A DNA stretch of 6,042 nt. Source: Clostridia bacterium (lineage in GTDB: Bacteria > Bacillota_A > Clostridia > Oscillospirales > Acutalibacteraceae). A program made the translations under genes and the position numbers. The DNA lies in contig JAILQN010000106.1 in the NCBI GenBank assembly GCA_024699005.1, positions 1-6,042 of the forward strand, in the 5' to 3' direction. Under the pieces are notes generated by a model. The model searched no databases. It had not been told where the DNA came from and saw only the letters and a program-made list of their open reading frames with translations. Shown here in pieces: positions 1 to 4,445 of the stretch (the first letter of the stretch is position 1; every line of letters begins with the position of its first letter).

Positions 1-1
1 T

Positions 2-856
2 TACGCGGTAATAAAAGCCGCCCCCGATTTTGAAGGAGACGCGCTTGTTATTCTGGGAGGCAAGGACCCGGCGAACGACAACCGCTCGAAGGGCAGCAAC
101 TACTCCCTGACCGGCGGCATAATAGACGGCAGCGGCATCGCCGACGGCGTGGAGATAGCCGGAGGCCGCGAAACAGCAGTCCAAGAAGTTTCCATAAAAC
201 GCGCCGTCGTCGGCGTGCATATCCTTTACGGCGCTAACAGCGGCTCATCCGACGCCGATATCCGCGACCTGAACATCGTCGGCTCGGGCGGCACCGATTC
301 CGTGGGCATACTTGTCGAGGGCTATGACAATACGATAACGAACGTACGCATATGCGACGTTTACACGGGCGTCCACCTGAAATCGGCCGGCAACTGCCTG
401 CGCAATATCCACCCGCTGTTTACCGTATATCCCGATTATACCGGCAGCTGCGGCTTTATCTCCGAAGGCGGCGCGAATCTGTTCGATTTCTGCTACAGCG
501 ACAATTTCCACACGGCGTTTCTCATAAAGAACGGCGTCGAGAACCGGTTCAACGACTGCTTCACTTACTGGTATTCAGCCGAAGGCGGCGAGGAGATATG
601 CTTCCGCGCCGAGGGCGGCTTCAATTCGATAGCGACGAATACGGAGATCGGCTTCCGCTCCGAGACGAAAAACGTCGTGCTCAAAACCGACAAGACCGGC
701 AGCGGCATCATTCAGAATCTTATCGTCGACGAGAAAAGAGCCGCAGACGATCTGACGTACAAACTTTATATGGAAGATAATCTCGCCGGAAGGATCAGGC
801 TGCTGATCGTGCGTCTGTATAATTTCTTCCGGACATTCTCGGGGCTGTTCCGATAA
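2..856 (+). CDS. Right-handed parallel beta-helix (pectate-lyase-like fold) protein, 5' end missing
   Basis: The frame is open from base 2 to the TAA at 854-856, giving 284 C-terminal residues. The real start lies upstream; an in-frame GTG at 149 is not a believable start because coding sequence of the same character continues before it. The protein is made of short rungs rich in Gly, Asn, Asp, Ile and Val, such as LTGGIIDGSG, VSIKRAVVGVHIL, IRDLNIVGSGGTDSVGILVEG and ITNVRICDVYTGVHL. This pattern is typical of right-handed parallel beta-helices in the pectate lyase / GH28-like superfamily. Such folds often bind or cleave polysaccharides, but the sequence shows no recognisable catalytic triad, so no enzyme activity is assigned. 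The last 25 residues (779-853) are basic and hydrophobic (Arg, Leu, Ile, Phe), unlike the helix rungs, and could form an amphipathic, membrane-touching tail. The gene converges with the kinase at 914-2182. Fold assignment is fairly firm; function is unknown. Confidence 0.75.
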   Translation, partial: YAVIKAAPDFEGDALVILGGKDPANDNRSKGSNYSLTGGIIDGSGIADGVEIAGGRETAVQEVSIKRAVVGVHILYGANSGSSDADIRDLNIVGSGGTDSVGILVEGYDNTITNVRICDVYTGVHLKSAGNCLRNIHPLFTVYPDYTGSCGFISEGGANLFDFCYSDNFHTAFLIKNGVENRFNDCFTYWYSAEGGEEICFRAEGGFNSIATNTEIGFRSETKNVVLKTDKTGSGIIQNLIVDEKRAADDLTYKLYMEDNLAGRIRLLIVRLYNFFRTFSGLFR

Positions 857-865
857 GAAAAACAA

Positions 866-909
866 ACAGGTGACAGTTTGCATCCGGCGCTGTCACCTGT
901 ATCTTTTTT
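866..909. terminator. Bidirectional rho-independent terminator between convergent genes
   Basis: A perfect 11-bp inverted repeat pairs ACAGGTGACAG (866-876) with CTGTCACCTGT (890-900) around a 13-nt loop. On the + strand it is followed by ATCTTTTTT (901-909), which suits termination of the beta-helix gene. On the - strand it is followed by a T-rich run (reverse complement of about 856-865, TTGTTTTTCT), which suits termination of the kinase gene. The placement, just after both stop codons, supports this reading. Both arms consist of the same 7-bp unit that repeats at 911-931. Confidence 0.8.
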
Positions 910-931
910 CCTGTCACCTGTTACCTGTCAC
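890..931. repeat. Heptanucleotide tandem repeat, unit CTGTYAC
   Basis: Three adjacent 7-bp units, CTGTCAC, CTGTTAC and CTGTCAC, occupy 911-931. About one and a half further units of the same phase (CTGTCACCTGT) lie at 890-900, and an inverted copy at 866-876 forms the other arm of the terminator. Runs of six T follow both the 890-900 copy and the 925-931 unit. The array runs into the 3' end of the kinase gene on the - strand, so the last codons and stop of that gene are repeat sequence. Confidence 0.8.
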
Positions 932-2182
932 TTTTTTCAGTTTTACCGTAAAGGTGATCACTCCGTCCTTCCAGTCGGCGCCGATGGTCCCGCCGGACTT
1001 CTCTACCACGCTCTGCGCCATGGAAAGCCCGATACCGTAGCCCTTTTTGGAACTGTTATGGCTCTCGTCCGCGCGGTAGAACCTGTTGAAAAGCTTCCCG
1101 CAGTCCAGAGAGGCACCGTCCGCGTATGAATTCGAAACCTTGAAAACGGCGCGTTTGTCCGCGGACAGTTCCACACGGATACTGCCTCCGTCGTCGCAGT
1201 ATTTGACGGCGTTTTCTATAAGCGCGGACGCCATCGAGCGGATAAACCGTTCCTCGCCGAGAACATTGATCCCCTCGCCTATCTCCGAGGCGAGGGTCTT
1301 TCCCTGCCCGGCTGCTACAGTATTGAAAGACTGCGACAGGTCGGTAATGACGGCGCTGAAGTTGACTTTATCCTTCGCCATTTCCGTTTTTTCATCCAGC
1401 CGGGACATTATGATAAGATCGCCGATAAGCCCGGTCATACGCTCTACCTGCCGCGAAGTGGACTCCGTCCACTCCGTTTTGCCGGACAGCATCTCGGTCA
1501 TCTCGTTGTTCGCGGAAATGACCGCAAGCGGGGTCTTCAGTTCATGACTGGCGTTGGTGATGAACTCCGACTGCCTCGTCCGGTTCCGGACAAAGGGCCG
1601 TACCGCCGCACCGGCGAACAGATTGATCACTATAAAGAACAGGACCACGAGGCAGAGCATGATGCTGGCCGAATAGGCGAACACTCTGGCCATAGTAAGC
1701 CACTCGCTCGTGACGTCCACGCAGACCATAAGCGTTCCGCCGTCGGGACGGGAATACAGCTGATACCGGAAGCAGTCGATATAGTCGTTATAGAAGTACA
1801 GCCGGGATACGGTTTTTTTACGGTTTATGATCTGAAAAGCGATATTGTACGCATCTTCCTCCGAGACCGAGGCTATATTATCGTTATTTACGCCCTGGAT
1901 ATGCCCGGATCTGTCGAAGGTCGCGGAGAAAAAACGGCTCTCGAAGCGGGTCTCGGGAGTGATCCTGAACTCGCGCACGCCGCGACCGGTCTGTTCTTCG
2001 CTGTAGGCGGGAATAACGCCGTCGTTTTCGGCGATAAAGTCCAGCAGAGCGTCCTTCTGGGAAAATACGCTTACTATCCCGACGAAGTAGAACTCCACGG
2101 CGAGCAGTATGATCACCACGACCAGCGAGCCCATAGCTATACGCACGAAGCGGCGTCTGAGTTTTTTCTCTGATTTATTCAT
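914..2182 (-). CDS. HAMP-less membrane sensor histidine kinase of a two-component system
   Basis: This 422-residue protein is a membrane-bound sensor that should autophosphorylate and pass phosphate to the regulator encoded just before it. Transmembrane segments lie at about residues 15-37 and 167-190 and flank an extracytoplasmic domain of about 130 residues that I do not recognise. The second segment runs almost directly into the dimerisation helix, with no HAMP domain between. The H-box is SHELKTPLAVI, with phospho-acceptor His213. The N-box is LIENAVKY (Asn324). The G1 box lacks the usual DxGxG: VSNSYADG stands there, with Asn351 in place of the Asp. The F-box is LFNRFYRADES, and the G2 box GYGIGLS is at 381-387. 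The ATG overlaps the regulator's stop by 8 bp (ATGAATAA), which implies translational coupling; a Shine-Dalgarno sequence is not obvious. The final residues VTGNR and the TGA stop are encoded by a 7-bp repeat. Family assignment is secure; the ligand is unknown. Confidence 0.93.
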   Translation of the reverse strand: MNKSEKKLRRRFVRIAMGSLVVVIILLAVEFYFVGIVSVFSQKDALLDFIAENDGVIPAYSEEQTGRGVREFRITPETRFESRFFSATFDRSGHIQGVNNDNIASVSEEDAYNIAFQIINRKKTVSRLYFYNDYIDCFRYQLYSRPDGGTLMVCVDVTSEWLTMARVFAYSASIMLCLVVLFFIVINLFAGAAVRPFVRNRTRQSEFITNASHELKTPLAVISANNEMTEMLSGKTEWTESTSRQVERMTGLIGDLIIMSRLDEKTEMAKDKVNFSAVITDLSQSFNTVAAGQGKTLASEIGEGINVLGEERFIRSMASALIENAVKYCDDGGSIRVELSADKRAVFKVSNSYADGASLDCGKLFNRFYRADESHNSSKKGYGIGLSMAQSVVEKSGGTIGADWKDGVITFTVKLKKVTGNR

Positions 2183-2843
2183 CTTTCAAGTAAAAATCTC
2201 CGCCCTTCTCGCCCTCTATGCGGCAGGAAGCGCCGATGCTTTTCAGCTTCCCCCTCAGGAAGGATATATACACCCATACGACTTCGGCTCCGGCGGAGGG
2301 ATCGTCCGACCAAACGCGGCGGAAGATATCCTCCGTGGAGAACGGCTTCGATGGATTCTGCATAAAATGCTCCATAAGCCTTGTTTCGCGCGAGGAGAGG
2401 CTTATCGAATTCACCGCTGCAAGATCTCCCGCCTCGACGTCAAGAGTCAGATTCCCGATCTCATAACGGGTCTTCGTATAATCCGTTCTGCGGCGGGTCA
2501 TGGAACGGATACGCGCCAGCAGCTCCGGAAAGGCGAACGGCTTTGTAAGGTAATCGTCCGCTCCCGCGTCCAGCCCTGCAACGCGGTCCTCGATCTGCGA
2601 TTTGGCGGTAAGCAGCAGCGCCGGAGTGGTTATTCCGGATGAGCGCATGGTTTTAAGAGCCGTCACGCCGTCCATAACGGGCATCATAACGTCCATTACC
2701 ATGGCGTCATAGGCGTTTTTCTCCGCGAGTGTCACAGCCTCGCGCCCGTTCGCAGCGCGGTCCACGGAATAGCCGGAATGCTCCAGCATAGCCTTCTGCA
2801 CACGGGCAAGGTCATCCTCGTCCTCGGCAAGTAATATTTTCAT
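2175..2843 (-). CDS. OmpR/PhoB-family response regulator
   Basis: This 222-residue cytoplasmic transcription factor is presumably phosphorylated by the kinase downstream. The receiver domain (about 1-115) has the acidic pair Glu7-Asp8, phospho-acceptor Asp51 in VMDVMMPVMDG, switch Thr79 in LLLTAKS and Lys101 in LTKPF. The winged-helix effector domain (about 126-220) includes LSSRETRLMEHFMQNPSKPF and the recognition-helix region VVWVYISFLRGKLKSIGA. The C-terminal wing reads GEKGGDFYL rather than the usual RGxGYxL. The frame is open further upstream to an ATG at 2889-2891, but the 16 extra residues come from a heptamer repeat and disordered-looking sequence. The ATG at 2841-2843 gives the canonical MKILLAEDE start and has a GAGGT Shine-Dalgarno 8 nt away. 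The gene follows the alarmone synthetase by 78 bp and overlaps the kinase start by 8 bp. Regulated genes cannot be deduced. Confidence 0.95.
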   Translation of the reverse strand: MKILLAEDEDDLARVQKAMLEHSGYSVDRAANGREAVTLAEKNAYDAMVMDVMMPVMDGVTALKTMRSSGITTPALLLTAKSQIEDRVAGLDAGADDYLTKPFAFPELLARIRSMTRRRTDYTKTRYEIGNLTLDVEAGDLAAVNSISLSSRETRLMEHFMQNPSKPFSTEDIFRRVWSDDPSAGAEVVWVYISFLRGKLKSIGASCRIEGEKGGDFYLKDE

Positions 2844-2851
2844 GAGTTTGT

Positions 2852-2856
2852 ACCTC
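2852..2856 (-). promoter_or_regulatory. Ribosome binding site that fixes the regulator start at 2843
   Basis: On the - strand GAGGT lies 8 nt upstream of the ATG at 2843. No comparable site precedes the upstream in-frame ATG at 2891, where only heptamer repeat sequence is found. This decides the start in favour of MKILLAEDE. Confidence 0.75.
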
Positions 2857-2862
2857 GTGTTT

Positions 2863-2918
2863 GAGTTCCAAGTTCCAAGTTCCAAGTTCAAAGTTCTAAG
2901 TTCTGAGTTCTGAGTTCT
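2863..2918. repeat. Eight-unit heptanucleotide tandem repeat, unit RAGTTCH
   Basis: Eight uninterrupted 7-bp units fill 56 bp: GAGTTCC, AAGTTCC, AAGTTCC, AAGTTCA, AAGTTCT, AAGTTCT, GAGTTCT, GAGTTCT. The AGTTC core is invariant, and only the first base (A/G) and the last base (C/A/T) change, in blocks, as expected if units spread by slippage or unequal exchange. The array fills most of the 78-bp gap between the alarmone synthetase stop and the regulator start. No -10 element is visible in it on the - strand, so it does not look like a promoter. Confidence 0.92.
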
Positions 2919-2921
2919 GGA

Positions 2922-3536
2922 CTACGAACTCCTTATAAGATCGCGTATCGTCTGCATGGAAATATCGCACGCCGCAAGTTCATCCGCGCAGCGCTTGAGC
3001 TCCGCCCTTATAAGCTCCTCCCCCGGTATATCGCGCTTATAGCTCATCTGATGCTCCAGCGCCGCCCAGGAATCCATAGCGATAGTGCGGAGCTGTATCT
3101 CCACAAACCATTTGCCGGGATTATTCCCGTCGATATCCGTATACGGCGCCGTAACCTCCAATATAAGATGATAACTGCGGTAACCGTTGGGTTTGGCGTT
3201 GGTGATATAGTCCTTACGTTCGATGATATTACAGCCATCCAATTTTTCAAGCTCGCCTATGATGGCGTAGATATCGTCGACAAACGCCGTAACGATCCTC
3301 ATGCCTACAGCGTCGCTTATCACCCTGAGCGCGCTTTGCGGAGTCGCAGGCAGCCCTCTGCGGCCGCACTTTTCGAGCATGCTCTCCCCGGTCTTCACCC
3401 GGCAGATAAAATGCTCGTACAGCCCCTCGCCGGTATCCTCTTTATGCCGGCGGTTTATTTCTTCTATCCTGCCGGCAAGCCAGTTCATGACAAGCGGCAG
3501 TATATCCTTCTGATTTCCGTAAATTGATGAGTCCAT
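2922..3536 (-). CDS. Small alarmone synthetase, RelQ/YjbM-like (p)ppGpp synthetase
   Basis: This 204-residue protein is a single-domain synthetase that transfers pyrophosphate from ATP to GTP or GDP to make (p)ppGpp. The length is close to that of RelQ-type enzymes (about 210 residues), and there is no HD hydrolase, TGS or ACT domain. Visible family motifs are the ATP-side loop RVKTGESMLEKC (46-57), DAVGMRIV (75-82, metal-binding Asp75), FVDDIYAII, KDYITNAKPNGYRSYHLI (108-125, guanine-stacking Tyr119) and VEIQLRTIAMDSWAALEHQMSYK (145-167, catalytic Glu146). The C-terminal helix LKRCADELAACDISMQTI resembles the oligomerisation helix of the family. No good Shine-Dalgarno precedes the ATG at 3536. 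The next in-frame ATG (codon 17) is not better and would remove the first helix, so the first ATG is kept. It points the same way as the regulator and kinase at 2175-2843 and 914-2182, with no terminator between. Small synthetases are usually controlled by transcription, which makes this linkage interesting. Confidence 0.93.
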   Translation of the reverse strand: MDSSIYGNQKDILPLVMNWLAGRIEEINRRHKEDTGEGLYEHFICRVKTGESMLEKCGRRGLPATPQSALRVISDAVGMRIVTAFVDDIYAIIGELEKLDGCNIIERKDYITNAKPNGYRSYHLILEVTAPYTDIDGNNPGKWFVEIQLRTIAMDSWAALEHQMSYKRDIPGEELIRAELKRCADELAACDISMQTIRDLIRSS

Positions 3537-3555
3537 GGTTATCAGCTTATCATTT

Positions 3556-3580
3556 ATTCTTTAAAAATAAGTTAAAGAAT
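3556..3580. promoter_or_regulatory. Perfect inverted repeat upstream of the alarmone synthetase
   Basis: ATTCTTTAA (3556-3564) and TTAAAGAAT (3572-3580) form a perfect 9-bp dyad with a 7-nt spacer. It lies 20-44 bp upstream of the synthetase ATG, in an AT-rich patch. As DNA it has the size and symmetry of a dimeric repressor operator. As RNA it would make only a weak, AT-rich hairpin in the 5' leader. No convincing -35/-10 pair was found for the leftward gene; the best partial match is TTGCGT, 17 bp, TTTAAC (reverse complement of 3571-3599), which would place the dyad across the -10 region. Confidence 0.5.
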
Positions 3581-3601
3581 CAGATTCAAATATACGCAAA
3601 T

Positions 3602-3621
3602 CATACGAAAGCCTTCGTATG
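3602..3621. promoter_or_regulatory. Perfect inverted repeat in the centre of the divergent control region
   Basis: CATACGAA (3602-3609) and TTCGTATG (3614-3621) form a perfect 8-bp dyad around AGCC. It begins 65 bp upstream of the synthetase ATG and ends 20 bp before the -35 of the rightward promoter, so a bound protein could affect both directions. No T-run follows on either strand, which argues against a terminator. The binding protein is unknown. OmpR-type regulators usually prefer direct repeats, so this may belong to another factor. Confidence 0.5.
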
Positions 3622-3641
3622 GATTGCTTCAGTTTGAGAGA

Positions 3642-3670
3642 TTGATTTTGATCCGCATTACTGATATAAT
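3642..3670 (+). promoter_or_regulatory. Sigma-A-type promoter for the second two-component operon
   Basis: TTGATT (3642-3647, -35) is followed by a 17-bp spacer and a perfect TATAAT (3665-3670, -10). The bases TGA directly before the -10 make it an extended -10 (TGn). Transcription would start near 3677, leaving a leader of about 23 nt before the regulator ATG at 3700. Confidence 0.82.
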
Positions 3671-3682
3671 AAGTAAAAACCG

Positions 3683-3689
3683 AGGGGAG
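3683..3689 (+). promoter_or_regulatory. Ribosome binding site of the second regulator
   Basis: AGGGGAG lies 10 nt before the ATG at 3700 and inside the short leader predicted from the promoter at 3642-3670. It confirms that start. Confidence 0.75.
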
Positions 3690-3699
3690 CTGATTTCTT

Positions 3700-4398
3700 A
3701 TGGCGGAAGAAAGAAAACTGGTCTACGTGGCGGACGACGACGACAACATCCGCGGCATAGTGAAGACGTTTCTCAGCAGCGACGGATACGAGGTGGAGGA
3801 TTTTCCCACCGGCGATCTGCTGCTGGAGCGTTTCGCGGAGCGTCCGTGCGACCTGGCGATCCTGGACGTGATGATGCCCGGCAAAGACGGCTTTGCCGTC
3901 TGCACCGAACTGCGTGAAAAAAGCACCGTTCCCATCATCATGCTCACCGCCCGGGATTCGGATAACGATTACGCGATGGGACTCGGTCTGGGCAGCGACG
4001 ATTATATCACGAAGCCCTTTTCCGCCATGGCGCTTATGCTGCGCGTTCGGGCGCTGTTCCGCCGCGTGGAATTCGAGAGCCGGAAATACGCTCCGGACGA
4101 TGCACAGGAGCGTAAAATAGGCAATCTGACGCTTGACGAAGACAAACGGCGAATCCTGAACGGCGGGCAGCCGCTCGCTCTGACTCCGACGGAATATGAA
4201 GTATTGAAATACCTTATGGAGCATGCGGATCAGGCGGTCTCCCGCGAGGAGCTGCTGAATACCGTGTGGGGCTTCGAGACTGCCGTGGAGACCCGTGCGA
4301 CGGACGACACGGTGCGCCGTCTGCGTCAGAAGCTGGACGGCAGCGGCGTGAACATAGCTGCAGTCTGGGGCTATGGTTTCCGTCTGGAGGAGAGTTGA
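3700..4398 (+). CDS. OmpR/PhoB-family response regulator
   Basis: This 232-residue cytoplasmic transcription factor has a receiver domain at about 6-122 with acidic pair Asp12-Asp13, phospho-acceptor Asp56 in LAILDVMMPGKDG, switch Thr83 in IIMLTARDSD and Lys105 in DYITKPF. The winged-helix effector domain spans about 138-230: LTPTEYEVLKYLMEHADQAV, ELLNTVWGF, recognition helix TDDTVRRLRQKL, and the standard wing VWGYGFRL. All residues needed for phosphorylation are present. It is the first gene of a rightward operon with its own strong promoter and a good Shine-Dalgarno. The partner kinase starts 44 bp after its stop. Its last codons contain GGAGGAGAG (4386-4394), a strong Shine-Dalgarno-like string too far from the kinase start to serve it simply. 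It differs clearly from the regulator at 2175-2843, so the two pairs are not recent copies. Target genes are unknown. Confidence 0.96.
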   Translation: MAEERKLVYVADDDDNIRGIVKTFLSSDGYEVEDFPTGDLLLERFAERPCDLAILDVMMPGKDGFAVCTELREKSTVPIIMLTARDSDNDYAMGLGLGSDDYITKPFSAMALMLRVRALFRRVEFESRKYAPDDAQERKIGNLTLDEDKRRILNGGQPLALTPTEYEVLKYLMEHADQAVSREELLNTVWGFETAVETRATDDTVRRLRQKLDGSGVNIAAVWGYGFRLEES

Positions 4399-4399
4399 G

Positions 4400-4423
4400 G
4401 GAAAATTCCTTTCGGAATTTTCC
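4400..4423 (+). other. Perfect hairpin between the regulator and kinase genes
   Basis: GGAAAATTCC (4400-4409) and GGAATTTTCC (4414-4423) form a perfect 10-bp stem with a TTTC loop, beginning one base after the regulator's TGA. No T-run follows (the next bases are AAATGAATAA), so it is unlikely to be a full terminator. It may protect or partly end the regulator mRNA and so set the regulator-to-kinase ratio, or be part of a small mobile repeat together with the AATGAAT units that follow. Confidence 0.65.
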
Positions 4424-4424
4424 A

Positions 4425-4445
4425 AATGAATAATGAATAATTATG
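4425..4445 (+). repeat. Heptanucleotide tandem repeat, unit AATGAAT, containing the kinase start codon
   Basis: Two exact 7-bp units (4425-4431 and 4432-4438) are followed by a degenerate third unit, AATTATG (4439-4445), whose ATG is the kinase start. The two exact units each contain an ATG in another frame (4426 and 4433), opening only short reading frames. Confidence 0.6.

Noticed and set aside
149..856. Beta-helix gene starting at the GTG at 149
   Set aside because: The same frame is open to base 2 with beta-helix-like residues upstream, so the gene is cut by the window edge.
1544..2173. Open frame of 209 codons on the + strand, opposite the first kinase
   Set aside because: It is antisense to clear kinase membrane and sensor segments; its His/Asp-rich sequence is what the reverse complement of that gene would give.
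2844..2891. N-terminal extension of the first regulator from an ATG at 2891 (16 extra residues)
   Set aside because: The extra codons come largely from the heptamer array, the receiver domain normally starts at MKILL, and a Shine-Dalgarno (GAGGT) lies 8 nt before the ATG at 2843.
2863..2918. CRISPR array
   Set aside because: Units are 7 bp and directly adjacent, with no unique spacers; this is a simple tandem repeat.
3051..3527. Open frame of 158 codons on the + strand, opposite the alarmone synthetase
   Set aside because: The - strand protein has all the motifs of the synthetase family; the antisense frame has no family features or ribosome site.
3542..3553. Tiny upstream reading frame (ATG ATA AGC TGA) before the alarmone synthetase
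   Set aside because: Three codons with no ribosome site in an AT-rich leader; expected by chance.
4400..4423. Rho-independent terminator between the second regulator and kinase
   Set aside because: The stem is AT-rich in its centre and no T-run follows; kinase and regulator are expected to share a transcript.
3658..4425. Open frame of 255 codons on the - strand, opposite the second regulator
   Set aside because: It lies fully antisense to a well-supported regulator, has no recognisable domain or ribosome site, and long antisense frames are expected in GC-rich coding DNA.
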